A DNA stretch of 64,000 bases from Prochlorococcus sp. AG-355-O17 (GCA_003280655.1 QCEK01000005.1:60098-124097); one strand, 5' to 3'; positions 38,013 through 48,230 are shown, numbered from the stretch's first letter. Notes: generated by a model from the sequence alone, not told the origin. Program-made: numbers and translations.

Positions 38013-39809
38013 ATGTTTTTTAAAGATTCAAGAAGGATTAAAAAGTTAGGTAAATATTTAACTAAAGATAAAAAAACAATCTATCTAATCTTGATTGTTT
38101 TGTTACCTGTTTCTTTTTCTGGAGCTATTCAACCATTGTTAGTTGGTCAAGCAATTTCTATTCTAAAGAATGAAACTACAGATGTTTGGCTAAGTAAAAC
38201 TTTCTTTGGGCAGTCAATAAATGCCATAATCCTAACTTTATTTATAACTGTATTACTCAGATTAGTTCTTCAGGGATACCAAACTTACAATATCCAAGCA
38301 GTGGGACAACGTTTGACAGCGAGAATAAGAAGAGAACTTTTTGATCATTCAATATCTCTATCACTTAAGTATCACGATAAAATGCCTGTAGGTAAATTAT
38401 TAACGAGATTAACAAATGATGTTGATGCTTTAGCCGAGGTTTTTGGTAGTGGGGCAGTTGGAGTTATTGCTGATTTCGTCAGTCTGATAGTAATTTCCTT
38501 GACAATGCTTTCAATTGATCGAGGGCTTGCCATTTTATTACTTTTGACTCAAATCCCAGTTTCATATTTTATTATTTGGCTTCAAAAACGTTATAGAAGA
38601 GCTAATTATCAAGTAAGGGAAGAATTATCTCAACTCAACTCTGATTTTCAAGAAAATCTTCAAGGTTTAGAAGTCGTTCAAATGTTCAGAAGAGAGGCTT
38701 TTAATAGCAAGAAATTCTCCAAAACTGGAGTTGCTTACAAGAAAGCAGTTAATGGAACAATATTTTATGACAGTAGTATTTCCGCATTTATAGAATGGAT
38801 TTCCCTTGCCGCAGTCTCCTTGGTTTTGGCTGTTGGAGGATATCTTGTTACTTCTGGAAATATTGGTTTAGGAACATTAACAACTTTTATTTTATATTCC
38901 CAAAGACTTTTTGAACCTTTAAGGCAGCTTGCAGAAAGATTTACTCAGATACAAGGAGGTTTAACAGCTGTAGAAAGAATAAATGAATTATTGGATGAAG
39001 AAGTACAAATTAAGGACTCTATTTCCGCAAAATATTTTTTAGAAAATACTAAAAATGTAAATAAGAAATTTAAGGGCAAAATTGAGTTCAAAAATGTTAA
39101 TTTTTTCTACAACGAAGGAGAACACATCATAAAGAATTTATCTTTCATGATTAATCCGGGAGAACATGTGGCTTTCGTAGGGCCAACAGGTTCGGGAAAG
39201 ACTACAATAATAAGACTATTGTGTAGATTGTATGAACCTCAATCAGGCCAAATTTTAATAGACGATATAGATATCAAAGATATTCCTATTGCAACTCTAA
39301 GGAATATGTTGGGAGTGGTTTTACAAGATACCTTTATCTTTAGCGGAAATGTCGCAGATAATTTAAAACTTAATTCGAATGTAGACAATCTTGAATTAGA
39401 AAATCTTTGTAACGAATTAGGGTTAGACAATTTGTTAAAAAAATTACCAGAGGGTTTGAATACCTTACTAAGAGAAAGAGGGGGAAATCTCTCTTCTGGA
39501 GAGAGACAACTTCTTTCAGTAGCTCGAGTAGCGATTAGAAATCCTGTTGTTTTAATAATGGACGAAGCAACAGCGTTTATGGATCCCTCTACAGAGGCTA
39601 CTTTGCAGAAAGATCTTGAAAGAATTCTTTCAAAAAGAACAGCATTAGTAATAGCTCACAGATTAGCAACTATTGAAAGTTCTGATAAGATTTTAGTCTT
39701 AAAAGGGGGATCATTAGTTGAAGAGGGAACGCATAGTGAATTGAGACTGAAAAAGGGTTTATATTTTCAGCTCTCTGAGCTTCAACAAAAAGGATTCGTG
39801 AATTTTTAA
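38013..39809 (+). CDS. ABC-type exporter (MsbA/multidrug type), fused TMD-NBD
   Basis: Half-transporter of 598 residues. The transmembrane domain (about residues 20-320, six helices) is followed by an ATPase domain with Walker A VGPTGSGKTTIIRL, signature LSSGERQLLS and Walker B VVLIMDEATAFMD, plus the switch His in IAHRL. It functions as a dimer in lipid or drug export; the substrate is not predictable. It follows hisG by 12 nt and its stop overlaps the start of the GNAT gene by one base (TAATG), so the three are probably cotranscribed. Confidence 0.92.
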   Translation: MFFKDSRRIKKLGKYLTKDKKTIYLILIVLLPVSFSGAIQPLLVGQAISILKNETTDVWLSKTFFGQSINAIILTLFITVLLRLVLQGYQTYNIQAVGQRLTARIRRELFDHSISLSLKYHDKMPVGKLLTRLTNDVDALAEVFGSGAVGVIADFVSLIVISLTMLSIDRGLAILLLLTQIPVSYFIIWLQKRYRRANYQVREELSQLNSDFQENLQGLEVVQMFRREAFNSKKFSKTGVAYKKAVNGTIFYDSSISAFIEWISLAAVSLVLAVGGYLVTSGNIGLGTLTTFILYSQRLFEPLRQLAERFTQIQGGLTAVERINELLDEEVQIKDSISAKYFLENTKNVNKKFKGKIEFKNVNFFYNEGEHIIKNLSFMINPGEHVAFVGPTGSGKTTIIRLLCRLYEPQSGQILIDDIDIKDIPIATLRNMLGVVLQDTFIFSGNVADNLKLNSNVDNLELENLCNELGLDNLLKKLPEGLNTLLRERGGNLSSGERQLLSVARVAIRNPVVLIMDEATAFMDPSTEATLQKDLERILSKRTALVIAHRLATIESSDKILVLKGGSLVEEGTHSELRLKKGLYFQLSELQQKGFVNF

Positions 39810-40339
39810 TGATTTTTAGAAACCAAGGATCGTTAATCAAAAAATCAAACAGTATACCAAGGGATGAGCTGATAGATCTCTATGGTTTAAATTCTTATGA
39901 GTTCACTCAAAGAAATAAAGAAGAAATATTTGTATGTAGTAAAAATAAAGATTTAGATCTAATAGAACTAGATCAACTTTTGCAAACTGTTGGTTGGAGC
40001 AGAAGACCTATAAGGAGGGTAAAAAGAGCTTTAGATTTCAGTATTTTGGTGGTTGGGTTATGGCGTCATGATGATAAATTCCCCAGATTAGTAGGATTTG
40101 CAAGATGCACTGGCGATGGAATTCTAGAAGCAACAGTTTGGGATGTCGCTATTAACCCTGTCTATCAAGGCCTTGGATTGGGGAAAGAGTTAATGCAATA
40201 TGTCCTAAAAGAATTGAAAAATATTGGAATTTCTAAAGTAACCCTTTTTGCTGATGCTGAAGTGGTTTCATTTTACAAAAGACAAGGATGGATACTAGAA
40301 CCTAGAGGCTCTAAATGTGCTTTTTGGTATGCAAATTAA
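39809..40339 (+). CDS. GNAT-family N-acetyltransferase
   Basis: A 176-residue acetyltransferase. The acetyl-CoA-binding motif A is VAINPVYQGLGLGKELMQYVL (about 125-145), and the following VTLFADAEVVSFYKRQGW is typical of the GNAT C-terminal part. The substrate is unknown; it may acetylate a small molecule or a protein. Start overlaps the ABC gene stop by 1 nt, implying translational coupling. It converges on the glycosyltransferase gene with no intergenic base. Confidence 0.88.
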   Translation: MIFRNQGSLIKKSNSIPRDELIDLYGLNSYEFTQRNKEEIFVCSKNKDLDLIELDQLLQTVGWSRRPIRRVKRALDFSILVVGLWRHDDKFPRLVGFARCTGDGILEATVWDVAINPVYQGLGLGKELMQYVLKELKNIGISKVTLFADAEVVSFYKRQGWILEPRGSKCAFWYAN

Positions 40340-41023
40340 TCATTTTTTGTAGTAGTCAGAATATATTGATTTTAACGATTCGCCTCTTAACCATCTTCTT
40401 CTAAATTGCAAGTTCTTAATTGCTTGGAGAAAAATATTAGTTCTTTCCCATTTTCTTGCGCTTATAAAAATAGGAAAATTTAATTGTTTTAAATCTTTTT
40501 TTTTGTTTAATCTCCTTAAAAAATCTACATCTTCCATCAAAGGTATCTTTCTAAAACCATTATTCTTAAAATAGGTTGTTCTATGAATTATTAAACCTTG
40601 ATCACCATAAGGTTGTTTAAAAAATTTGCTTCTAAAATTTACGAGAATTTCGAGAACTCTATAAATTATCTTTTTATGATTAATTTTGAATTCAAAATAG
40701 TAAATACTATTCTTGTTCCCCTTCAAAAATGAATTTATTTTTTTAAACCAATCATGAGTTAATCTTGTATCTGCATGTAAAAATATGAGCCACTCTCCTT
40801 TTGAATTTTTAGCTCCAATATCTAACTGTAATCCTCGATTCCTTTCTTTGGATATAAATATTTTCGCTCCATAAATATTTGCTATATCAATAGTTTTATC
40901 TTCACTTCCACAATCAACAATTATAATTTCTCCCTCTTTCTGAATACTTGACAAGTCTGAAAGCAATAATGGCAAATTATTAGCTTCATTTAAAGTTGGA
41001 ATGATAATTGAGATTTTTGACAA
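40340..41023 (-). CDS. Family 2 glycosyltransferase, TIGR04283 (arsenosugar-associated) type
   Basis: A GT-A-fold glycosyltransferase of 227 residues with the N-terminal SIIIPTLNEANNLPLLLSDL, nucleotide-sugar site IIVDCGSEDKT, and acceptor-side HADTRL (a DxD-like HAD-T-R) and YGDQGLI. The combination with the next gene upstream matches the TIGR04283/TIGR04282 pair tied to arsenosugar synthesis. It starts at TTG, 5 nt after the partner gene's stop, so they are cotranscribed. Function in arsenic metabolism is inferred from the family, not shown here. Confidence 0.8.
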   Translation of the reverse strand: MSKISIIIPTLNEANNLPLLLSDLSSIQKEGEIIIVDCGSEDKTIDIANIYGAKIFISKERNRGLQLDIGAKNSKGEWLIFLHADTRLTHDWFKKINSFLKGNKNSIYYFEFKINHKKIIYRVLEILVNFRSKFFKQPYGDQGLIIHRTTYFKNNGFRKIPLMEDVDFLRRLNKKKDLKQLNFPIFISARKWERTNIFLQAIKNLQFRRRWLRGESLKSIYSDYYKK

Positions 41024-41028
41024 GTCGA

Positions 41029-41664
41029 TTACTTTCTATTTTCAATATCAATAATTGTATCTATATCTATTTTTTTATCTAAAAATTTATATTTTAATTT
41101 TGTAGAAGCAAAATTATCAATTGTATTTTGAAGAACATTTTCTGTCCCCCAATTTATGTTAATAAAAGGTAAATATATATTAGATGATATTATTCTTTCT
41201 GATAAACCAATGAGCCAATATCCTCCATCATTAGATGGTCCTAATATAAGATCATTTTCTTGAAGCTCTTTTAGAGTATTAAATAAATCTTGATGGCATA
41301 AATCTGGAAGGTCAGTACCAATAAAAATAATATTTTTGATCTTATTTCTTGCACAAAATTTTTTGTTGATAATTATCTGCCGTTTCATCTTTTCCCCCAA
41401 GCAGCCTTTCCCCTGTAAATTAAATTTTTTGATGCCTAATTCTCTAGTCCATCTTCTACAATTGCATCTCCCTAAACCAGATATAGCAATAGAAATTTCA
41501 ATTAGTTTATTTTCTTGGAGAAATTTTGCGACTGAAATAGTGTGCTTGGTCATTACACTTTGAACCTTTGTAGAATTACTTTTACCTATATCTTTAGATA
41601 ATCTTGTTTTGCATCTTCCAAAACCATGCCATTTTGCCATAATAATGAGTAATGCTTTATCCAA
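41029..41664 (-). CDS. DUF2064/TIGR04282 glycosyltransferase-like protein
   Basis: A 211-residue nucleotide-sugar-transferase-like protein: KALLIIMAKWHGFGRCKTRLS at the N-terminus (LIVMAK-P-GR-KTRL family pattern), IIFIGTDLPDL with the metal-binding Asp, and LGPSNDGGYWLIGL. I use the TTG at 41664, since an ATG at codon 9 would remove the first beta-strand of the fold. Its downstream partner is the TIGR04283 glycosyltransferase. It lies divergent from dnaA, with 165 nt between starts. No arsM or other arsenic gene is nearby. Confidence 0.8.
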   Translation of the reverse strand: MDKALLIIMAKWHGFGRCKTRLSKDIGKSNSTKVQSVMTKHTISVAKFLQENKLIEISIAISGLGRCNCRRWTRELGIKKFNLQGKGCLGEKMKRQIIINKKFCARNKIKNIIFIGTDLPDLCHQDLFNTLKELQENDLILGPSNDGGYWLIGLSERIISSNIYLPFININWGTENVLQNTIDNFASTKLKYKFLDKKIDIDTIIDIENRK

Positions 41665-41829
41665 TAATTTAGTGCGATTTAAAATAATTATATGCCTATA
41701 AAAAAATAAAATTTTTCTTATAAATTTGTATATGCTTTGTTAAGTAATTTTAAATTTGTCGTGATCTTGTGATTTCCTAATGGCCAATTATTGAATTCCA
41801 ACTAGATTAATAATCTATAGAATAAAATT

Positions 41830-43224
41830 TTGCAAGCAATTAATCCTATTTGGGCGGAAGTTCAACAATCACTTCAAAAAACTTTAAGTAAGCCTTCATT
41901 TGAGACATGGATAAGGCCTGCTAAATTTAACTGTTTTGAAAATGGGCTATTGACCTTAATCGCTCCAAATACATTTTCCAGTGATTGGTTAAGAAAGAAT
42001 TATTGTGAAACTATTGAAAAAGCTGCAAAAGAAATATGCGGCCATGATGTAAAAGTTGTTTTTAAATCTGAAACAAATACCACTAGCGATTTAACAAATC
42101 AAGAGAAACCTAACGAACAAAACGGTAATCATAAAGTAAGATCTTTTTCTAGTATTAACCAAAATAATCCTTCAAAAAATCAATTCAAAAATCCTAATGG
42201 TTTAAATTTACGTTACGTATTTAAGAGATTTGTTGTAGGTCCAAACAGTAGGTTGGCTCACGCCGCAGCTTTAGCTGTAGCTGAATCTCCTGGGAGAGAA
42301 TTCAATCCATTATTTATTTGTGGTGGAGTAGGTCTCGGTAAGACTCATTTAATGCAAGCAATAGGGAATTATCGAGTAGAAATAGATCTAGAAGCAAAAG
42401 TTAAATATGTATCCACTGAGACTTTTACAAACGATGTTATTAGTGGTATTCGTAGAGATGGAATGACAGCTATTCGAGATAAATATAGAAAAGTAGATCT
42501 GATTTTAATAGACGACATACAGTTCTTAGAAGGCAAAGAGTATACACAGGAAGAATTCTTTCATACTTTTAACGCTCTTCACGAATCGGGAAGTCAAATA
42601 GTTATTGCAAGTGATAGACCCCCAAATCAATTGTCGGGAATTCAAGAGAGATTAATTTCTAGGTTCTCAATGGGTATGACTGCGGATATTCAACCACCTG
42701 ATCTCGAGACGAGGACAGCTATTCTTCAAAAAAAGGCAGAACAAGAGAGGATGAGTCTTCCCAGAGATTTAATTCAATTTATAGCAGGAAGATTCACTTC
42801 CAATATTCGAGAATTGGAAGGAGCATTTACTAGAGCTGTTGCATTCGCATCAATAACAGGCTTGCCAATGACAGTCCAATCAATTGCTCCAATGCTTGAT
42901 CCTAATAGTGTTGGAGTAGTTGTTACTCCAACACAAGTTATTAATAAAGTGTCAGATTTCTTTAAAGTTTCTACTGATGAATTGATTAGTTCAAGTAGGA
43001 GAAAGCCAGTAAGTCAAGCTAGGCAAATAGGCATGTATCTTATGAGACATGGAACAAATTTAAGTCTACCAAGAATTGGAGATGAGTTTGGGGGCAAAGA
43101 CCATACAACAGTCATGTATGCTATTGAACAAGTTGAAAAAAAATTGTCTATTGATCCTAATATTGCAAGTCAAGTTCAAAAAATAAGAGATTTACTGCAA
43201 ATAGATTCAAGAAAAAATTTATAG
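41830..43224 (+). CDS. dnaA: Chromosomal replication initiator DnaA
   Basis: Opens the replication origin as an ATP-bound oligomer. Domain I (about 1-80) is followed by a short, Asn/Lys-rich linker, then the AAA+ core with Walker [15 protein letters not shown] and Walker [12 protein letters not shown], and domain IV with the DnaA-box-binding [14 protein letters not shown]. The 464 residues are of normal length. TTG start at 41830. dnaN is not adjacent, and I see no cluster of DnaA boxes in the 165-nt upstream gap, so this is not obviously oriC. It converges on the GST gene with 8 nt between. Confidence 0.97.
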   Translation: MQAINPIWAEVQQSLQKTLSKPSFETWIRPAKFNCFENGLLTLIAPNTFSSDWLRKNYCETIEKAAKEICGHDVKVVFKSETNTTSDLTNQEKPNEQNGNHKVRSFSSINQNNPSKNQFKNPNGLNLRYVFKRFVVGPNSRLAHAAALAVAESPGREFNPLFICGGVGLGKTHLMQAIGNYRVEIDLEAKVKYVSTETFTNDVISGIRRDGMTAIRDKYRKVDLILIDDIQFLEGKEYTQEEFFHTFNALHESGSQIVIASDRPPNQLSGIQERLISRFSMGMTADIQPPDLETRTAILQKKAEQERMSLPRDLIQFIAGRFTSNIRELEGAFTRAVAFASITGLPMTVQSIAPMLDPNSVGVVVTPTQVINKVSDFFKVSTDELISSSRRKPVSQARQIGMYLMRHGTNLSLPRIGDEFGGKDHTTVMYAIEQVEKKLSIDPNIASQVQKIRDLLQIDSRKNL

Positions 43225-43232
43225 TTTTACTG

Positions 43233-44462
43233 TTAACAAGAAATAAAATTTCTAGGATCTTGATCATATCTGTGCCTGAAAGGTATCTTATCTATTTCAT
43301 TAAAATCACAGAGCGATTCAATTTTATATAAGGATTGCCTTAATAATCTTGCTGAAATAATTGGCATATCTCTTGGAACTGAGATTCTATTTTTTAAGTA
43401 TCTTAGAGAAATTCCTGAAAGTTTTTTAGGGATTAATATTTCACCTGTGATCATATGGCTCAAAGCTGATCTCAATGATTCGTCAAAGGATTCTTTATTG
43501 TATGGGTTTAGCTTTAGTAAATTGTCTTTATGCTTTATCACTCTTTTAAGAGCAATTGTTGCATAATATTTAGAATCATAATTTTGGTTTAATTCATAAT
43601 TACCTAAACCCTCTCCAGTATCTATTAACTTAGAGAAAGCAATCTGTTGTTCATTGCTTTCTTTATAGCATCCTCCCATTTGTGGCGGTAAATCATGAGA
43701 ATGAGTATGAAAATCTCCTTGAGTGCCTTTATAAGCACTTGTCCCTTCAAAAAGGGTAAGCCAGTTATCTACATGACGGTAATTAGATCTTAAGTTAAAC
43801 CCTTTATAATAAGTAAGTGAGGCATTCATTCTCTCCATATAGGGAATAAAAATTATATCTCCAACACCAGGCTCTATATCACCCGTGTTAGAAACTGATG
43901 GATCAACAAACCCTGATTTAGAGCTACTTAAGATTTCATCGAGTTTAGAAATGGATTCTTTAAATCTTTTTTTTCTAAAAGAGTTATCTATAAAAGTAAA
44001 GCTTTCTCGGCAGAGCCAATTACACCAGGATCTGAAAATTTCTCTTTCTAACTCTCGAATTTTGATAAGGTGACTAGATGTTATAAAAGATCCAAGTGCT
44101 CCAAATTCATTTTCTAAAAAAGCTATGATATCGTCGCTTTCAGTTATAACTTGCCCTTTAAATTCAATTGCAGGTAATTTACCTGATCTGACTTTTTCAA
44201 GGAACCAACTTTCTTTTTGGCCGTAGCAAAACATATTTATTTTCTTGACTCTGTATGGAATTTTCTTAAATTCAAGCCATAACCATATCTTCTGACAGTA
44301 AGGACACCAAGAATGCCTATCCCTATAGAGAGTAACTAATACATCATTTTCACTATGTCCAAATAATCTTAAATTTGCGTAGGAATTATTTATACCATGT
44401 ACTCTATCAAGATCTTCAACTTCAAATTTATTTAAATCATCCCATGTCAAAATCCCATTCAT
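43233..44462 (-). CDS. Glutathione S-transferase-like protein with CPYC motif
   Basis: A 409-residue protein. The N-terminal thioredoxin-like domain has SWCPYCQKIWLWLE, a glutaredoxin-type CPYC at about residues 53-56, and LPAIEFKGQVITESDDI; the C-terminal half is a long helical region. It is about twice the length of ordinary GSTs, with long helical extensions and inserts. CPYC may allow thiol-transferase (dithiol) activity rather than simple conjugation. It is divergent from gor by 52 nt, a setting that fits glutathione-dependent redox work. Confidence 0.8.
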   Translation of the reverse strand: MNGILTWDDLNKFEVEDLDRVHGINNSYANLRLFGHSENDVLVTLYRDRHSWCPYCQKIWLWLEFKKIPYRVKKINMFCYGQKESWFLEKVRSGKLPAIEFKGQVITESDDIIAFLENEFGALGSFITSSHLIKIRELEREIFRSWCNWLCRESFTFIDNSFRKKRFKESISKLDEILSSSKSGFVDPSVSNTGDIEPGVGDIIFIPYMERMNASLTYYKGFNLRSNYRHVDNWLTLFEGTSAYKGTQGDFHTHSHDLPPQMGGCYKESNEQQIAFSKLIDTGEGLGNYELNQNYDSKYYATIALKRVIKHKDNLLKLNPYNKESFDESLRSALSHMITGEILIPKKLSGISLRYLKNRISVPRDMPIISARLLRQSLYKIESLCDFNEIDKIPFRHRYDQDPRNFISC

Positions 44463-44514
44463 TATTTGAATTAAAGCTTTAAACTAACTTTATAATAATT
44501 GATTAAAAAAAGTC

Positions 44515-45879
44515 TTGGAATTTGAATTTGATTTAATTGTTGTTGGCGCTGGATCTGGAGGACTCGCGGCGGCTAAACGTGCGGCTAGTTATGGAGCAAA
44601 AGTCGCAATCATAGAAGTAAATCAAATAGGAGGAACTTGTGTGATAAGGGGATGTGTGCCTAAGAAATTAATGGTTTATGCAGCTAAAAGTAAAAAAAAT
44701 ATGGATTCTTCTGAAGGATATGGATTAAAAAATGAAGGTATTAATTTTGAATCAAATATTTTATTGAAGAATGTTAGGGAGGAGGTTTCTAGATTAAGCC
44801 ATTTACATAGAAATTCTTTAAACAAATTGAATGTAACTGTTTTTGATGGCTTAGGAAGATTTATTACTCAAAATGAATTAGAAATTATTTGTCCAAAAAC
44901 GAAGAAAATTAAAAATAAAATAAGTTCAAAAAAAATTCTTATTTCAGTTGGAGGTAAACCAAAGAAATTAAATATTCCTGGGGTAGATTTGGCATGGACT
45001 AGTGATGATATTTTTGAATTAGAAAAGTTTCCCAAATCAATATTAATAGTTGGAGGAGGATATATTGCTTGTGAATTTGCTTCTATTTTCAGAAACTTAG
45101 GTACTGAAGTAACTCAATTAATTAGAGGTCAACATTTACTTAATGGTTTTGATGAGGATCTTTCTTCATGCCTAGAGGAATCACCTACTTTTACTGAAAT
45201 CAATATAATCTCCAATACTCAATTAAAGTCTATCAAGAAAGTAAATGGAAATCTGGAATCTACCTTAGACTCTGGAGATAAACTCCTAACTAGTAATATT
45301 CTTATTGCTACAGGAAGAGAACCAAATCTTTTGCCTTTAAATTTAGATTTTTTAAATCTAAAGATGGATGGCCAATATTTAGATGTCGATGAACTTAATC
45401 AAACAAGCAACGCAAATATTTTTGCAGTTGGCGATATCATCAATAAGCCAAACTTAACTCCAGTAGCAATAGAACAAGGGAGAGTTTTTTCGGATAATTT
45501 TTTTAATGCCCAAAAAAGAAAAGTGAATTATGAATATATTCCTAAGGCCGTTTTTACTATTCCAGAAATTTCAACAGTTGGCTTAAGTGAGAAAAGAGCT
45601 AAAGAGATTTATTCTGAAAAAAATATAAAAATTTTCAAATGCAAATTTACCCCTATGTCTAATACCTTTAAAAAGAATAAATCAAAATGTATGTTGAAGA
45701 TTGTAGTTCATAAGCTAACTGACAAAGTCCTAGGATGTCATATGTTTGGAGAAACATCGTCTGAGATAATTCAAATGGTATCGATTTCATTAAATGCAGG
45801 GATAACAAAAAAAGACTTTGATATTACTATGGCTTTGCACCCCACTATCTCAGAAGAATTTGTGACTATGTATGGATAA
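44515..45879 (+). CDS. gor: Glutathione reductase
   Basis: FAD/NAD(P)H-dependent reductase that keeps glutathione reduced. FAD motif IVVGAGSGGLAAAKRAA is at the N-terminus; the redox disulphide is GGTCVIRGCVPKKLM; the NAD(P)H site is ILIVGGGYIACEFASIF; FAD site two is IFAVGDII; and the C-terminal HPTISEEFV supplies the partner His/Glu. The 454 residues are full length; TTG start at 44515. Divergent from the GST-like gene and convergent with the exchanger (2-nt gap). Confidence 0.92.
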   Translation: MEFEFDLIVVGAGSGGLAAAKRAASYGAKVAIIEVNQIGGTCVIRGCVPKKLMVYAAKSKKNMDSSEGYGLKNEGINFESNILLKNVREEVSRLSHLHRNSLNKLNVTVFDGLGRFITQNELEIICPKTKKIKNKISSKKILISVGGKPKKLNIPGVDLAWTSDDIFELEKFPKSILIVGGGYIACEFASIFRNLGTEVTQLIRGQHLLNGFDEDLSSCLEESPTFTEINIISNTQLKSIKKVNGNLESTLDSGDKLLTSNILIATGREPNLLPLNLDFLNLKMDGQYLDVDELNQTSNANIFAVGDIINKPNLTPVAIEQGRVFSDNFFNAQKRKVNYEYIPKAVFTIPEISTVGLSEKRAKEIYSEKNIKIFKCKFTPMSNTFKKNKSKCMLKIVVHKLTDKVLGCHMFGETSSEIIQMVSISLNAGITKKDFDITMALHPTISEEFVTMYG

Positions 45880-45881
45880 AA

Positions 45882-46961
45882 TTATGAATTAGAAAATTTT
45901 AATTTTTCTTGAACTATCAGAAATACTATAAGTAATGCAAAGTAAATAAATAAACCTATCCTTAATTCAGAAAGGAAGTTAAATCTATTCAGGAAAAGTA
46001 TCTTATCCAGAATGTAGAAAATATAAAGATTAAGCAAAATAAATCCTTCAATTCTTGTAATTTTCCCTTTGCTCCAGAAAATTGGTAAGCATGCAAAGGT
46101 AGTTAAAACCATAAAAGGTAAGTCAACTTTTATTAGACTCTGTTCAATTACTAAACCTTTAAATCCTGAAAAAATACTGCAACTTCCAAGGATTAAAAGT
46201 TGATTGAGCAAATTGCTTCCTATTACATTCCCAATCGCAAGATCTGTTTTGCCTTTAAATGCAGCAATTATTGAAGTTACTAATTCTGGTAATGATGTCC
46301 CAGTTGCGACTATAGTTAAACCAATAACTATTTCATTTACACCCAAAAGAGAAGCGAGCGTTTGAGAACCATTTACTAAAATATTTGAACCAAAGCTTAA
46401 AAGAAATATTCCCAATATTAACTTTAGTAGAATATTAAGTTTCCCTTTATAGTTATCTTTTAATTCTTCTATCTCTGGTTCAGCATCTTTTGTCTCCTCT
46501 CCTTTCTCATTTATGGTATTGATTTCCCATATTGTATTTAAGATTAAACAAAATATTAGAAATACCCCTGCTTGCAATGTCAATAAGCCTGTTGATGACA
46601 TAGCCCAAACCGCACAAGAAATTGCCATTAAAAGAGGCACATCTCTTCTGACTATTCTGCTTTTTACTTTAAGAGGTGTTATCAATGAGCTTATGCCCAA
46701 AACAACGAGAACATTAAAAATATTGCTTCCAATTACATTGCTTGCCGCAAGCGAATCACTGCCTTTTAAAATTGAACTCAAACTTACCAACAACTCAGGA
46801 GAGCTCGTTCCAAGAGAAACAACTGTCAAACCAATTACTATTTGAGGTATTCCTAAAATTAAAGATAAAAATATGGCTCCTTGAATAAAGAACTCTCCTC
46901 CAGTAAAAAGTAGAACTACGCCTAAAACTATTTCTATTATTGGAAATAAAAAATCATTCAT
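45882..46961 (-). CDS. CaCA-family cation (Na+/Ca2+-type) exchanger
   Basis: A 359-residue inner-membrane antiporter with ten or so transmembrane segments in two inverted repeats. Each repeat has the alpha motif: VVSLGTSSPELLVSLSSI ... ASNVIGSNIFNVL and VATGTSLPELVTSIIAA ... AIGNVIGSNLLNQL. A short cytoplasmic loop of acidic residues (NEKGEETKDAEPEIEELKD) separates the repeats, near residue 155-175. It exports Ca2+ or a related ion at the expense of Na+ or H+; the specificity is not resolved here. Divergent from pyrC by 119 nt. Confidence 0.9.
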   Translation of the reverse strand: MNDFLFPIIEIVLGVVLLFTGGEFFIQGAIFLSLILGIPQIVIGLTVVSLGTSSPELLVSLSSILKGSDSLAASNVIGSNIFNVLVVLGISSLITPLKVKSRIVRRDVPLLMAISCAVWAMSSTGLLTLQAGVFLIFCLILNTIWEINTINEKGEETKDAEPEIEELKDNYKGKLNILLKLILGIFLLSFGSNILVNGSQTLASLLGVNEIVIGLTIVATGTSLPELVTSIIAAFKGKTDLAIGNVIGSNLLNQLLILGSCSIFSGFKGLVIEQSLIKVDLPFMVLTTFACLPIFWSKGKITRIEGFILLNLYIFYILDKILFLNRFNFLSELRIGLFIYFALLIVFLIVQEKLKFSNS

Positions 46962-47080
46962 ATTTAGGCTTTATATTTAGATAATAAAAATTTTCATAAT
47001 TGGTTAACAACTATCCTCGAATATCTATAATTTATTGTCAATTTTAATTTGCTGTTAAAATTGATTAAATAGAAAAAATT

Positions 47081-48130
47081 TTGAAGACTTTAAACATAAT
47101 AAAACCTGATGATTGGCATTTACATTTAAGAGAAGGTCTTGTATTAAAAAATATCATTCAGTTTACTTCGGAATATTTTGGAAGAGCAATTGTTATGCCA
47201 AATACTAAAAGTCCCATAACATCAATCAACAGCGCTATTTCTTATAGGGAATCTATTATTGAAGCGTTACCAGAAAGTTCTAATTTTGAACCATTAATGA
47301 CAATTTACCTTACAGATGAGACTGATAAAGGGGAACTAATTAATGGTTTTAAAAATAATATTTTTTTTGCAGCAAAATTATATCCTGCCAATGCCACAAC
47401 AAATTCCAGTTATGGAGTTAGGAAAATAGAAAATCTATATAAGATCTTTGAATTAATGCAAGATTATGGAATGCCTCTTTTAATTCATGGGGAAGTGACT
47501 GATTCTGAAGTAGATGTATTCGATAGAGAAGAGGTTTTTATAGATAAAGAACTTTCTCAAATAACCAAAAGATTTCCAAAATTAAAAATCGTTCTAGAAC
47601 ATATAACCACCTCTTACGCTGTGGATTTTGTGCAAGAAAATAATATTGGGGCTACTATTACCCCGCATCATTTGCATATAAATAGAAATGCAATGTTTTT
47701 TGGAGGCTTAAATAGTGATTTTTACTGCTTACCAGTTGCCAAGAGGGAAAATAATAGACTCGCTTTAAGGAGAGCGGCAACAAGTGGGAAAAAATGTTTT
47801 TTCTTGGGGACTGACTCTGCTCCACACCTTAGGAAGTGGAAGGCTTTTTGTGGATGTGCAGGCATTTTTAATTCGCCAGTAGCAATAGAAAGCTACTTAA
47901 CAGTTTTCGAAGAGGAGGATGCTCTAGATAATTTTGAAAAGTTTGCAAGTTTGAATGGCCCTAATTTTTATAATGTCCCACCAAATAAAGAAAAATTAAA
48001 ATTAGTTTCTAGACCTAACAAAATTAAAGAATATATTGATGTTTTTGAAGAAAAAAATATTGTCGGACAAATAAAACCATTTCATGCAGGTGAAACTTTA
48101 CAATGGCGAGTAGAAGGAATAGTAAATTAA
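47081..48130 (+). CDS. pyrC: Dihydroorotase
   Basis: Cyclises carbamoyl aspartate to dihydroorotate in pyrimidine synthesis. It is a class II, PyrC-type amidohydrolase of 349 residues: DDWHLHLREG at the N-terminus (metal-binding HxH), the carbamylated Lys in FAAKLYPANATTNS, later His ligands in LLIHGEVTD and LEHITTSYAV, and the catalytic Asp in FLGTDSAPH. TTG start at 47081. It is followed by the tRNA-Leu gene. Confidence 0.95.
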   Translation: MKTLNIIKPDDWHLHLREGLVLKNIIQFTSEYFGRAIVMPNTKSPITSINSAISYRESIIEALPESSNFEPLMTIYLTDETDKGELINGFKNNIFFAAKLYPANATTNSSYGVRKIENLYKIFELMQDYGMPLLIHGEVTDSEVDVFDREEVFIDKELSQITKRFPKLKIVLEHITTSYAVDFVQENNIGATITPHHLHINRNAMFFGGLNSDFYCLPVAKRENNRLALRRAATSGKKCFFLGTDSAPHLRKWKAFCGCAGIFNSPVAIESYLTVFEEEDALDNFEKFASLNGPNFYNVPPNKEKLKLVSRPNKIKEYIDVFEEKNIVGQIKPFHAGETLQWRVEGIVN

Positions 48131-48230
48131 AAAATTAGATTTAATCAGACAACTAAAAGTGTAAATATTCCAATTTTTCTTGGTTAAATGCGTTGCTTTC
48201 AGCTACGATAAAAAAGCGCAAATTCCTTTT

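Noticed and set aside
41657..41665. DnaA-box-like TTATCCAAT upstream of dnaA, possible oriC
   Set aside because: Two mismatches from TTATCCACA, no cluster of boxes and no dnaN next to it; no reason to place the origin here.
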